From NCBI GenBank assembly GCA_022511125.1, contig JAFLSD010000001.1, forward strand, positions 186,001 through 250,000: a stretch of 64,000 bases of DNA, in the 5' to 3' direction. The position numbers and the translations under genes were made by a program. Source of the stretch: Paramuribaculum sp. GTDB lineage: Bacteria > Bacteroidota > Bacteroidia > Bacteroidales > Muribaculaceae. Below, piece after piece: positions 54,995 to 63,701 of this stretch (position 1 is its first letter; each line of letters starts with the position of its first letter). The notes under the pieces were generated by a model. It saw only the letters and a list, made by a program, of their open reading frames with translations. It had not been told where the DNA came from and did no database searches.

Positions 54995-55630
54995 TCATTT
55001 CTTCTTTCTGATCACCGACAATCCGTCGCGGATAGGCAGTATCACGCATTCGAAATCACGATTGTCATGCACTGCGTCGTTAAATTTGAGAATACCTTTC
55101 AATTGGGCGTCTTTCGGATTCTGTTCGGTCACTTGCCCTGACCATAACGTATTGTCGGCTATTATATAGCCGCCCGGGATTAGCCGTTCGCTCACTATTT
55201 CCAGATATTCAGGATATCGCCTTTTATTGGCGTCTATATAAATCAGATCCCAGCTCCCGGGAAGTTGGGGGATGATTTCCTCCGCATCGCCTGTATGTAG
55301 ATGTATGTCGGCGCCACGGGGATTCTCTCTGAACAGACTCAGAAGGTCATCCGTCATTTCGTCGTCTATCTCTATTGTGTCAATCGTCGCGCCCTCAGGC
55401 ATCCCTTCCGCCAGACATAGGGTGGAATACCCCGTATATGCTCCTAATTCCAGTATCCGCAGCGGACGGATCATTTCGGTCAACATCTTCAGGACTCGCC
55501 CCTGATAGTGGTCCGTACACATTCGCGGATAAAGCCTGTGGAGCCAGGTCTCCCTGTACAGTCGTGCTAATCGTTCCGGCTCCGGTGAAATATGTTCGGT
55601 GATATACTTGTCAAGGTTTTCGTCAATCAT
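54995..55630 (-). CDS. Class I AdoMet O-methyltransferase (YrrM/COMT-like)
   Basis: 211 residues. I-L-E-L-G-A-Y-T-G-Y-S-T is the AdoMet-binding loop, then D-T-I-E-I-D-D-E-M and W-D-L-I-Y-I-D-A-N-K-R-R-Y-P-E-Y, as in the family-3 O-methyltransferases. The substrate is unknown; bacterial relatives act on catechol-like compounds or on tRNA hydroxyuridine. Its start lies inside the pyruvate kinase stop region (8-bp overlap). Confidence 0.88.
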   Translation of the reverse strand: MIDENLDKYITEHISPEPERLARLYRETWLHRLYPRMCTDHYQGRVLKMLTEMIRPLRILELGAYTGYSTLCLAEGMPEGATIDTIEIDDEMTDDLLSLFRENPRGADIHLHTGDAEEIIPQLPGSWDLIYIDANKRRYPEYLEIVSERLIPGGYIIADNTLWSGQVTEQNPKDAQLKGILKFNDAVHDNRDFECVILPIRDGLSVIRKKK

Positions 55631-56660
55631 AACGTCCCGAATTTAAATATTTTTCGGCATTTTCTATTGTTCTGCGCATGATTTCCACACATTCCGTCGG
55701 GTAACGGCCCTGAGCCGTCTCCCCGGTAAGCAGCAGCGTATTGATTCCTTCCCAGACGGCTGTCGTGATATCCTGTATCTCCGCGCGTGTAGGCAGCGGA
55801 TTTTCTATCATTGTCTGCATCATTTGGGTGGCCAATATCATCGGCTTTCTTTTTTTGCGGCATATTTTCGATATATGATGCTGGATCGCCGGAATTAGAG
55901 TGAAATCTACTTGGCTCCCCAGATCTCCCCGCGCAATCAGAATACCGTCTGAAGCGTCGGCTATCTCTTCTAAATGGCTTAGGGCGTCACGGCATTCTAT
56001 CTTGGCATACACTTCTATCCCGCTCCCTTCTATAAGTTTTTTCACACTCTCCACGTCTTCCCGTGTCCTGACGAACGAGTGCGCTATCATATCTATCTTC
56101 TCTTCTACTGCCGTCAGTATATTCCTTTTATCTCTCTCCGATACGGCCGGAAGAGCATTGGTGTTCGCCGAAGGTATCGACACTGTTTTGCGGCTGCCGA
56201 GCGTTCCCCCTCTTTCCACTGTGCATGCCGTCTCCTTCGCGTCCGTACCAGTCACGGTCAGCTCCATTGCGCCGTCGTCTATCGATATTTTATCTCCCGC
56301 CTTTATACCGAGTTGTCCGGGATCCACATTCAGACCTATCTGAACTTCTTTGTCCTCTTTTATGAAACATTCCGAGCCGAAACAGATAATCACCCTGTCG
56401 CCCTTTCCGAGTTTGATCGCTTCGTAGCCGTCCTTTAATGCTGTCGTGCGGATTTCTGGACCCTTCGTATCCATCAGGATCTTCATTTCCGGTGCATATT
56501 GGCGGATCGCTCTTATTATTTTTCGCAGAGACTCTTCGTCGGTATGGGCCGAATTGATTCTCACCGAACCCGCTCCCGCCTCGTTAAGTCGTCTCACGAA
56601 TTTCTCGTTGCAACGATCTTCCGTAACTGTCACCATTATGCCCGTCCTGACTCTCATCAC
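55623..56660 (-). CDS. pyk: Short pyruvate kinase lacking the C-terminal domain
   Basis: 345 residues against about 470-490 for most bacterial pyruvate kinases. The A/B catalytic domains are present: R-I-N-S-A-H (34-39), D-T-K-G-P-E-I-R (64-71), A-K-I-E, A-R-G-D-L-G, L-A-T-Q-M-M and P-T-R-A-E-I-Q-D. The chain stops soon after L-L-T-G-E-T-A-Q-G-R-Y-P and the following helix, where the C (allosteric) domain would begin. The stop overlaps the O-methyltransferase start, so no decayed C domain follows. The N-terminal strand also lacks the usual T-K-I-V-x-T-I-G-P segment. It would make ATP and pyruvate from phosphoenolpyruvate and ADP; activity and control may differ from the standard enzyme. Its start overlaps aroQ's stop by 4 bp. 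Confidence 0.88.
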   Translation of the reverse strand: MMRVRTGIMVTVTEDRCNEKFVRRLNEAGAGSVRINSAHTDEESLRKIIRAIRQYAPEMKILMDTKGPEIRTTALKDGYEAIKLGKGDRVIICFGSECFIKEDKEVQIGLNVDPGQLGIKAGDKISIDDGAMELTVTGTDAKETACTVERGGTLGSRKTVSIPSANTNALPAVSERDKRNILTAVEEKIDMIAHSFVRTREDVESVKKLIEGSGIEVYAKIECRDALSHLEEIADASDGILIARGDLGSQVDFTLIPAIQHHISKICRKKRKPMILATQMMQTMIENPLPTRAEIQDITTAVWEGINTLLLTGETAQGRYPTECVEIMRRTIENAEKYLNSGRYD

Positions 56661-57088
56661 TTCTCTATCAATGCTTCGATGCCTAAGCGGTAACTATCCG
56701 TACCGAATCCCGCTATGATTCCTTTACATACTCCTGTCAACAACGAACGGTGTCTTATCTCCTCCCTGGCCGCGATATTGGAGATATGCACTTCTATTAC
56801 AGGTTTCTCGATGGCGGCTATCGCATCTGCTATCGCCAAGGATGTGTGAGTGTAAGCTCCGGCGTTCAGCACTATCCCCTTCAGACCTCCATCGAATCCT
56901 GCCTCATGCAATTTGTCGATTATTGCGCCCTCATGGTTGCTCTGAAAATATTCTATTGCTACTCTTTCGCCATATCGTTCGCGAAGATCCGTCAGACAGT
57001 GTTCAAACGACTTGTTACCGTAAATACCCGGTTCGCGCTTGCCCAACAGATTCAGATTCGGTCCGTTTATTATCAATATTTTTTCCAT
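56657..57088 (-). CDS. aroQ: Type II 3-dehydroquinate dehydratase
   Basis: 143 residues, the normal length. N-G-P-N-L-N-L-L-G-K-R-E-P-G-I-Y-G holds the catalytic Arg and Tyr region, N-A-G-A-Y-T-H-T-S and I-E-V-H-I-S-N the rest of the active site. It removes water from 3-dehydroquinate in the shikimate pathway. ATGA links it to pyk. Confidence 0.96.
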   Translation of the reverse strand: MEKILIINGPNLNLLGKREPGIYGNKSFEHCLTDLRERYGERVAIEYFQSNHEGAIIDKLHEAGFDGGLKGIVLNAGAYTHTSLAIADAIAAIEKPVIEVHISNIAAREEIRHRSLLTGVCKGIIAGFGTDSYRLGIEALIEK

Positions 57089-57115
57089 ATTCTTAATCTT
57101 TTATTCATTAACAAA

Positions 57116-57379
57116 TCATACTGTATCCAACATCCACATTCCCACATGGGTTAGTATCATCAACGCAAGAAGAATCCAAGCCATTGCCTGGCGACGGGGA
57201 TAGCATATATAGGCCAACCAGCCTGCCGCTACTACATAAAACGGGTAAATCCACACCATTAATCTGTCGGGGCTTTCGGGAGGACATGAATTCAGAAGCA
57301 TCGGAAATTGAAATACCGGCAACCCCACAAGTATTATCACCGCTAAAAACCAACCCGGAGTCTTGTCTCTGCTTATCAT
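57116..57379 (-). CDS. Small integral membrane protein, unknown function
   Basis: 87 residues with three likely hydrophobic segments (about 10-30, 42-60 and 67-85). P-E-S-P-D-R-L-M-V-W-I-Y-P-F-Y-V lies between the first two. The frame fits between the epimerase (9-bp gap) and aroQ (27-bp gap) on the same strand and in coding style; an alternative frame at 57108-57353 looks less hydrophobic and is rejected. I recall similar small proteins in other Bacteroidota but no function. Confidence 0.75.
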   Translation of the reverse strand: MISRDKTPGWFLAVIILVGLPVFQFPMLLNSCPPESPDRLMVWIYPFYVVAAGWLAYICYPRRQAMAWILLALMILTHVGMWMLDTV

Positions 57380-57388
57380 CGTTCGTTT

Positions 57389-58414
57389 CTATTTTTTCTT
57401 TGATTTTTGTTTCTCTTCACGATAATGTTTCACCGTCTCCTCGATTCCTCTTTCAAGCGGATAATCCGTCTTGAAATCGAAATCATTCTGAGCCTTTTCC
57501 ACCGAACAGTTCCAGTTCCGTTGTTTCATTATCTTAAACTTATCGCTATTCAGGGTGGTGGCTTTCATTTTGGCGACTCCGTATTTCTCCGCTATCCATG
57601 AAGCAATTCCTACTATCCACAGCGGCAAACGTAGAGGAATCACGAACTTCCGACCCAATTTCTCCGATACGATCTGCCGGAACTCTTTCTGAGTGTAAGC
57701 CTTCGGTTCGGATATGATATATTTCTGTCTGAGAGTCTTTTCTGTCTTCAGCGTATCGAATACCGCTTTCGCTAAGTCCGCCGCATAGATAAAAGTCAGC
57801 AATTGCTTTTTGAACCCCACGCCGAAATCCCAATGGCTGTCGATGCTTTTTATCATCATCAGATAATCCTCCTCATGAGGGCCGTATACTCCCGTCGGAC
57901 GTAGGATGGTCCACGGAATATCGCCGCAGCTTTCCAAAAATGTCTCCGCTTTGATTTTCGACACGCCGTAGCGGGTATTGGGCAGCGGGATCTGCTTCTC
58001 GGTTATTGGACTGAAATTTTCCTCATCACCCGGACCTAAAGCACTCAGGCTGCTTATCAGTACGAACCTTTCCGGAATCATATCCGACTTTCTCAGAGCC
58101 TCTATCGTATTGCGCAGATATTCGTAGTTGATTCGGTTGAAATCATTGAAATTCGTACACTTGGTAGCCCCCAGATTATGGATCACATAATCCCATTTCT
58201 CTCCGGCAGGTAAGCTTTCTTTGAGGGTTTCGCTCATCTGTTCCGGATTCTCGTAATCGAATATCAGAAATTTCAGCCGTGGGTCGCTGAGAAATTTTCG
58301 GGAAGTCGATTCGCGTACACCTGCTCCGGTTGTAAAACCCCGACGTAACGACTCGTCAGCGATATAACCGCCTATAAACCCGCCTGCTCCTATTATCAAA
58401 ACGTTCTTACTCAT
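57389..58414 (-). CDS. NAD-dependent epimerase/dehydratase family protein
   Basis: 341 residues. I-I-G-A-G-G-F-I-G-G-Y is the Rossmann motif, S-S-L-S-A-L-G replaces the usual S-S-x-x-V-Y, and T-R-Y-G-V-S-K-I-K carries the catalytic YxxxK. R-P-T-G-V-Y-G-P follows. Basic C-terminal tail (K-Q-K-S-K-K-K). The substrate is unknown. It heads the leftward run down to the sirtuin and has its own -7 element. Confidence 0.9.
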   Translation of the reverse strand: MSKNVLIIGAGGFIGGYIADESLRRGFTTGAGVRESTSRKFLSDPRLKFLIFDYENPEQMSETLKESLPAGEKWDYVIHNLGATKCTNFNDFNRINYEYLRNTIEALRKSDMIPERFVLISSLSALGPGDEENFSPITEKQIPLPNTRYGVSKIKAETFLESCGDIPWTILRPTGVYGPHEEDYLMMIKSIDSHWDFGVGFKKQLLTFIYAADLAKAVFDTLKTEKTLRQKYIISEPKAYTQKEFRQIVSEKLGRKFVIPLRLPLWIVGIASWIAEKYGVAKMKATTLNSDKFKIMKQRNWNCSVEKAQNDFDFKTDYPLERGIEETVKHYREEKQKSKKK

Positions 58415-58457
58415 TTGCCTGCTAAACTTAAAACCACTTCTTGCCTTATCCTTTTTG

Positions 58458-58465
58458 CAAATTTA
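58458..58465 (-). promoter_or_regulatory. -7 element for the epimerase-to-sirtuin run
   Basis: CAAATTTA on +, TAAATTTG on -. The leader to the ATG at 58414 is about 40 bases. Confidence 0.58.
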
Positions 58466-58666
58466 CAACCTAAAATAATCTGTTATCTGCGAATTTGGCC
58501 TATACGCTAAAAGTTGCCCACCTTATATATTTGATTATCAACATAATCATATAAAAATTCACCTTCAAATTTAACTTTATTTAACTACTGATATCGCTTT
58601 GTCCGTTATTCGGCTCCGTTTCTTCTGTCTTTCAGCACTGCATTATTTGCAAAGAAAATTGTAAGT
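58466..58666. other. A/T-rich divergent intergenic stretch
   Basis: About 200 bases between the two divergent promoters. It is rich in A and T and contains no open frame of interest, tRNA or clear hairpin that I can see. Confidence 0.6.
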
Positions 58667-58701
58667 TATTTTTGCAATTTAATTGCTTTTTGTTACCTTT
58701 G
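58667..58701 (+). promoter_or_regulatory. Full -33/-7 promoter for dapF-dapL, with an overlapping second -7
   Basis: TTTG at 58671-58674, a 19-base spacer and TACCTTTG (TAnnTTTG) at 58694-58701 form a good promoter. The -33 itself is part of TATTTTTG (58667-58674), which also fits the -7 consensus and could be a second, upstream start. The main start near 58705 excludes the longer open frame from 58683. Confidence 0.72.
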
Positions 58702-58730
58702 CAAGCGAAAATCTATCAAAAAGTCGTAAA

Positions 58731-59609
58731 ATGAGCAGTCGCGAGATAGAGTTTACGAAGATGCACGGAATTGGCAATGATTATCTTTACATCAATTGCC
58801 TTGATAAAGAGCCGATAGGATTGGCCGAGCTTTCAGTTGAGATGAGCGATCGGCATACCGGAGTCGGAAGCGACGGAATAATTTTGATTTGCCCCGGAGG
58901 AGATAAAGCCGACTTTAAAATGAGAATACTCAACGCCGACGGTTCGGAGGCCAAAATGTGCGGCAACGGAATCCGATGCGTGGGAAAATACCTTTTCGAC
59001 AAAGGAATCACCTCCAAGACTACATTACGCATTGACACTCTCAGCGGCATCAAAATTCTCCAGCTCCGATTAGGCTCGGATGGAAAAGTCTCGTCCGTCA
59101 CCGTCGACATGGGAAAACCATCTCTTCTGCCTGCCGAAATAGGGCTTATCTGCGACAAACAGGAATTTATCGACCGGGAGGTACTCACTTCGGGAGGTGA
59201 GGTCAGACTCACGGCCGTTTCGATGGGAAATCCCCATGGAGTCATTTTCACCGACGACCTTTCTACAGATACTGTCCACAACGTCGGACGCGAATTGGAG
59301 TCACACCCTATGTGGACCGATAGAGCTAACATTGAGTTTGCAAAGGTGGAAGCTCCCGGACGAATCACAATGCGCGTTTGGGAACGTGGTTCCGGCGAAA
59401 CTATGGCCTGCGGAACAGGAGCGTGCGCTGTCGCTGTTGCAGCCAAACTCACCGAACGCAGCGCCGGGCGAACTGAAATCTCGCTCCTCGGTGGAAAACT
59501 GGATATAGAATGGGGTGACGACGGACACGTCTACATGACAGGACCCGCTGAAACCATCGCCGACGGAGTCTATTACAGGAAACATCTTCCCGCTGGAGAA
59601 ACAAAATAA
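58731..59609 (+). CDS. dapF: Diaminopimelate epimerase
   Basis: 292 residues from the ATG at 58731. F-T-K-M-H-G-I-G-N-D-Y opens the fold; the two catalytic cysteines lie in M-C-G-N-G-I-R-C and A-C-G-T-G-A-C-A. It turns LL- into meso-diaminopimelate, the substrate for MurE in this window and the precursor of lysine. dapL follows 11 bp later. Confidence 0.97.
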   Translation: MSSREIEFTKMHGIGNDYLYINCLDKEPIGLAELSVEMSDRHTGVGSDGIILICPGGDKADFKMRILNADGSEAKMCGNGIRCVGKYLFDKGITSKTTLRIDTLSGIKILQLRLGSDGKVSSVTVDMGKPSLLPAEIGLICDKQEFIDREVLTSGGEVRLTAVSMGNPHGVIFTDDLSTDTVHNVGRELESHPMWTDRANIEFAKVEAPGRITMRVWERGSGETMACGTGACAVAVAAKLTERSAGRTEISLLGGKLDIEWGDDGHVYMTGPAETIADGVYYRKHLPAGETK

Positions 59610-59620
59610 AAAACTGATAT

Positions 59621-60850
59621 ATGGTTAGAATCAACGACAACTTCACAAAGCTACCGGCAAGTTACCTGTTCACCGACATAGCGAGAAAAGTGGAGGCTTT
59701 CGCCGCATCTCATCCCGGCGAAAGAATTATCAGAATGGGCATCGGAGACGTCACGCGACCCATTTGCCGCGCGGCCATCGATGCCATGAAAAAAGCTGTC
59801 GACGACGAATCACACGAACGGACTTTCCATGGATACGGCCCCGAGCAAGGATACGCATTTCTCCGCGAAAAAATCGCTGAACATGACTATCGGAAACGCG
59901 GAATAGCGATAAGTCCCGATGAAATCTATGTCAGCGACGGAGCCAAAAGCGACACCGGAAACATCGGCGACATTCTCTCACCCGACTGTAGAGTCGCTGT
60001 CACCGACCCCGTTTATCCCGTCTATGTCGATACTAACGTTATGGCCGGCAGAGCTGGAAAACTTAAAGACGGCAAATGGAGCGAGATTATTTATCTTCCC
60101 TGCACGGCCGATAACGACTTCATTCCCGCTCTCCCATCCAAACGGCCCGACATAATCTACCTCTGCTACCCCAACAATCCTACCGGCACCACTCTCACTC
60201 ACTCCCAATTGGCTGAATGGGTCGACTACGCCCGTAAAAAAGGATCGTTGATACTGTTCGACTCGGCCTACGAGGCTTATATCACCTCACCCGATGTCCC
60301 GCGTTCCATTTATGAGATTCCCGGGGCTAAGGAAGTGGCTATTGAATTCAGAAGTTTCTCGAAAACGGCCGGATTCACCGGATTACGCTGCGGATATACC
60401 GTTATTCCAAGCGAGCTCAAAGGAGTCGACAAGGATGGCAAAGAAGTCCCCATCGGCGCTCTGTGGAACCGTCGCCAATGTACAAAATTCAACGGTGCAA
60501 GCTACGTCACTCAAAGAGCAGCCGAAGCCATCTATACTGACGAAGGACAGCAACAAGTCAAGGAAACTATCGATTACTACATGACTAACGCGCGCTTGCT
60601 CCGCGAAGGTCTGGCCTCAGCGGGCATTACGACTTTCGGCGGCGTTAACGCTCCCTACATCTGGGTCAAGACGCCCGAGGGCACTACGTCATGGCAGTTT
60701 TTCGACCTCCTGCTCCAACGTTGCAGAGTGGTCGGAACACCCGGAGTCGGATTCGGACCATCCGGCGAAGGATACTTCCGACTTACCGCTTTCGGAGAAA
60801 GAGACGACACTCTGGAGGCTGTCGAGAGACTTGCTAATCTGAAAATATAA
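59621..60850 (+). CDS. dapL: LL-diaminopimelate aminotransferase
   Basis: 409 residues. N-D-N-F-T-K-L-P-A-S-Y-L-F opens the chain as in DapL; G-I-G-D-V-T-R-P, Y-P-N-N-P-T-G-T and the PLP-lysine segment R-S-F-S-K-T-A-G-F-T-G follow. It makes LL-diaminopimelate directly from tetrahydrodipicolinate and glutamate, bypassing the succinylase/acetylase steps. Forms the DAP module with dapF. The 91-bp gap before glnN has no evident terminator. Confidence 0.97.
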   Translation: MVRINDNFTKLPASYLFTDIARKVEAFAASHPGERIIRMGIGDVTRPICRAAIDAMKKAVDDESHERTFHGYGPEQGYAFLREKIAEHDYRKRGIAISPDEIYVSDGAKSDTGNIGDILSPDCRVAVTDPVYPVYVDTNVMAGRAGKLKDGKWSEIIYLPCTADNDFIPALPSKRPDIIYLCYPNNPTGTTLTHSQLAEWVDYARKKGSLILFDSAYEAYITSPDVPRSIYEIPGAKEVAIEFRSFSKTAGFTGLRCGYTVIPSELKGVDKDGKEVPIGALWNRRQCTKFNGASYVTQRAAEAIYTDEGQQQVKETIDYYMTNARLLREGLASAGITTFGGVNAPYIWVKTPEGTTSWQFFDLLLQRCRVVGTPGVGFGPSGEGYFRLTAFGERDDTLEAVERLANLKI

Positions 60851-60941
60851 ACTTAAAATAATTACTTTCAATAGATTGGAAATAATTAGAGAGATCGAAA
60901 ATTTCATTAAAACAATCACAAACCGTTAAAGCTAACGTAAA

Positions 60942-63131
60942 ATGTCAACACTTAGATTCAAAGTAGTAGACGAGGCTTTCAACAGAAAAGCCGACCCGGT
61001 CAAAATCCCGGCAGAACGTCCCGAAAAGTATTATGGGATGTACGTGTTCAACCGCCAGAAGATGTTCGAATATCTTCCCGCTAAAACCTACGAGGCCCTA
61101 TGCAACGCCATCGACAATAAGGAACCACTTCCGAGAGAAGTGGCCGACAGCGTCGCCGAAGGAATGAAACGATGGGCCATCGACAACGGTGCAAGGCATT
61201 ACACCCACTGGTTCCAGCCACTCACCGAAACAACTGCAGAAAAACACGACGCATTCATCGAACACGACGGAAAAGGAGGAGTGGTGGAAAACTTCACCGG
61301 CAAACTTCTCGTGCAGCAGGAACCCGATGCATCAAGCTTCCCCAACGGAGGAATACGCAACACGTTCGAAGCCCGTGGATATTCCGCATGGGATATATCA
61401 TCCCCGGCTTTCATACTCGACAATACACTTTGTATACCAACAATATTCATCTCCTACACAGGAGAATCGCTCGACTATAAGACTCCCCTTCTGCGTGCGC
61501 TCAACAGTCTCGACGTCGCCGCTACAGCCGTAGCCCGACTGTTTGATCCCGATGTCAAACATGTCAAAGCCTTTTTAGGATGGGAGCAGGAATATTTCCT
61601 TGTGGATGAGTCACTCTACTCCGCCCGTCCCGACCTTATGCTGACAGGACGCACCCTGATGGGACACGAATCCGCCAAAAACCAGCAGCTTGAGGATCAT
61701 TATTTTGGCGCAATACCCTCGAGAGTCGAAGCATTCATGCTCGATCTCGAAATCGAATGTCACAAGCTCGGCATTCCTGCCAAAACGCGTCACAACGAGG
61801 TGGCGCCCAATCAGTTCGAACTCGCTCCCGTTTTTGAGGAATGTAATCTCGCCAACGACCACAACCAGCTCATAATGTCAGTTATGGCTGAAGTGGCGCG
61901 GCGACACCATTTCCGTGTTCTCCTCCATGAAAAGCCCTTTGCTGGCATCAATGGCTCGGGTAAACACAACAACTGGAGCCTAGGAACTGATACGGGAACT
62001 CTTCTTTTCGCCCCTGGAAAGACCCGCAAAGACAACCTCCGCTTTATTGCATTCACAGTCAACGTCATGGCTGCCGTACATCGCCATAACGCACTGCTGA
62101 AAGCTTCGATCATGTCTGCCACCAACGCACACCGTCTCGGAGCAAACGAAGCCCCACCGGCTATTATCTCGATATTCACCGGAACTCAACTCGCCGACAT
62201 TCTCGACAAAATTGAAAATTCCACAAACGCCGAATTGGCCGATCTTTCCAGTAAGGAAGAATTAAATCTGAATGTCAGCCAGATTCCCGAAATAATTCTC
62301 GACAATACCGACCGTAACCGTACTTCACCGTTTGCTTTTACCGGAAACCGTTTCGAATTCCGGGCAGTCGGATCGTCAGCCAACTGCGGAGCGGCTATGA
62401 TCGCACTTAATGCTGCAGTGGCCGAACAGCTCATCGAATTTAAGACTAACATCGACCGTCGTCTCGCAAAAGGAGAAGTCCTTACTGAAGCCATCCTGGA
62501 GGAGATTCGCGAGCTGATCAAATCATCCAAGGCCATTCATTTCGACGGAAACGGATATAGCGACGAATGGAAAGAAGAGGCTGCAAAACGTGGACTCGAC
62601 TGCGAAACCAGCACTCCCCTCATTTTCGATGCCTACCAGCGCCGCTCGTCAGTCGAAATGTTCCGACGCACCGGCGTATTCTCCGAAGTAGAACTCGCTG
62701 CACGCAACGAAGTTAAATGGGAAATGTACACCAAGAAAGTACAGATAGAGGCCCGAGTGCTCGGCGACCTTGCTATCAACCATGTCATTCCCGTAGCGAC
62801 ACGCTATCAGTCAATACTGTTGGACAACGTAAAGAAAATCAACGAAGTATTTTCGCCTGATAAAGCAGCCGACATTGCCGGAGGGGATATGGCTACTATC
62901 GAAAAACTCGCCGAACACATGAAAGTGATCAAACGCGAAGTAGCTGCTATGGTCGACGCACGACGAGTGGCAAACAAACTCGCCGGCGAACGCGACAAAG
63001 CCATTGCGTACCATGACACAGTTGTGCCACACATGGATGTTATACGATACCATATCGACAAACTCGAACTGATGGTCGACAACGAAATGTGGCCTCTCCC
63101 AAAATACCGCGAACTCCTGTTCATCAGATAA
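60942..63131 (+). CDS. glnN: Glutamine synthetase type III
   Basis: 729 residues, the size of GSIII, a form typical of Bacteroidota and much larger than GSI. R-P-E-K-Y-Y-G-M-Y-V-F-N near the N-terminus is characteristic, then T-H-W-F-Q-P-L-T, E-Q-E-Y-F-L-V-D, R-H-N-E-V-A-P-N-Q-F-E and the N-G-S-G-K-H-N-N-W-S active-site segment. It makes glutamine from glutamate and ammonium using ATP. Together with gltBD it forms GS-GOGAT. No glnK or amtB neighbours. A terminator follows. Confidence 0.97.
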   Translation: MSTLRFKVVDEAFNRKADPVKIPAERPEKYYGMYVFNRQKMFEYLPAKTYEALCNAIDNKEPLPREVADSVAEGMKRWAIDNGARHYTHWFQPLTETTAEKHDAFIEHDGKGGVVENFTGKLLVQQEPDASSFPNGGIRNTFEARGYSAWDISSPAFILDNTLCIPTIFISYTGESLDYKTPLLRALNSLDVAATAVARLFDPDVKHVKAFLGWEQEYFLVDESLYSARPDLMLTGRTLMGHESAKNQQLEDHYFGAIPSRVEAFMLDLEIECHKLGIPAKTRHNEVAPNQFELAPVFEECNLANDHNQLIMSVMAEVARRHHFRVLLHEKPFAGINGSGKHNNWSLGTDTGTLLFAPGKTRKDNLRFIAFTVNVMAAVHRHNALLKASIMSATNAHRLGANEAPPAIISIFTGTQLADILDKIENSTNAELADLSSKEELNLNVSQIPEIILDNTDRNRTSPFAFTGNRFEFRAVGSSANCGAAMIALNAAVAEQLIEFKTNIDRRLAKGEVLTEAILEEIRELIKSSKAIHFDGNGYSDEWKEEAAKRGLDCETSTPLIFDAYQRRSSVEMFRRTGVFSEVELAARNEVKWEMYTKKVQIEARVLGDLAINHVIPVATRYQSILLDNVKKINEVFSPDKAADIAGGDMATIEKLAEHMKVIKREVAAMVDARRVANKLAGERDKAIAYHDTVVPHMDVIRYHIDKLELMVDNEMWPLPKYRELLFIR

Positions 63132-63152
63132 ATCGCATAGTACATAACTCTG

Positions 63153-63188
63153 AAAAGGAGGGCTCCCCATTGGGCGTCCTCCTTTTTT
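63153..63188 (+). terminator. Rho-independent terminator after glnN
   Basis: AAAAGGAGGGC (63153-63163) pairs with GTCCTCCTTTT (63176-63186) including one G-T pair, then a T-run. The loop can form a small inner CCC/GGG stem. Confidence 0.85.
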
Positions 63189-63320
63189 CGCTTCTCAAAA
63201 CCCTGAGATAGTTGGCCTTAATGTATCATGACCTTCTTCGCCGTGCTTCCTTGACGGAAGATGGAGATATTGGGGCGGAACCGAACATGTCTTCCGTGAA
63301 AAAGTCAACTTGCAATGATA

Positions 63321-63701
63321 TTATGGGATATAGAGTTCAATTCCATATCCCAACGAAGCTACAGAGTCGGCATATTGGAGGTTATTATTTACATTCATGA
63401 ACGTTCCTTCTGCCTTTCCTTTGCCTTTTGCCGCTTCAAAATATTCTTTTAAATATTGATATACAACATACATGTTTGCACCGCTCCAGTTTGCTTCAGG
63501 TATTACTCTGAAAATGATTGTCGATACCTGAACGGAATCGGCTGAACGACCAATTTGTTCTATATTTAAATTATCAATGTTTAACCTACCAAATTCATAT
63601 ACAGTGGTTTTGTTGAATTCTTCTTTGTCATCGCACGATGCAAAGAGACTAAGTGCCAATGCTGCCATAACTGCTAAAGGATAAAGTTTTTTCAGTTTCA
63701 T
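63321..63701 (-). CDS. Small lipoprotein of unknown function
   Basis: 126 residues from the ATG at 63701; the frame to 63725 adds eight unlikely residues before the signal. Lys-rich start, Ala/Leu core and lipobox L-F-A-S-C, followed by D-D-K-E-E, which is an acidic stretch of the type linked to surface export in this phylum. The remaining ~100 residues are mixed strands and helices without a motif I know. No terminator and no -7 element were recognised. Confidence 0.7.
   Translation of the reverse strand: MKLKKLYPLAVMAALALSLFASCDDKEEFNKTTVYEFGRLNIDNLNIEQIGRSADSVQVSTIIFRVIPEANWSGANMYVVYQYLKEYFEAAKGKGKAEGTFMNVNNNLQYADSVASLGYGIELYIP

Noticed and set aside
57108..57353. An 81-codon frame overlapping the small membrane protein gene
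   Set aside because: Less hydrophobic and Cys/Ser-rich, and it overlaps the better frame at 57116-57379 almost entirely.
58787..59452. A 221-codon open frame on - opposite dapF
   Set aside because: Shadow of dapF; Ser/Pro-rich with no signal or motif.
63212..63400. A 62-codon + frame overlapping the lipoprotein gene
   Set aside because: No features, and it runs antisense into the better-supported lipoprotein gene.
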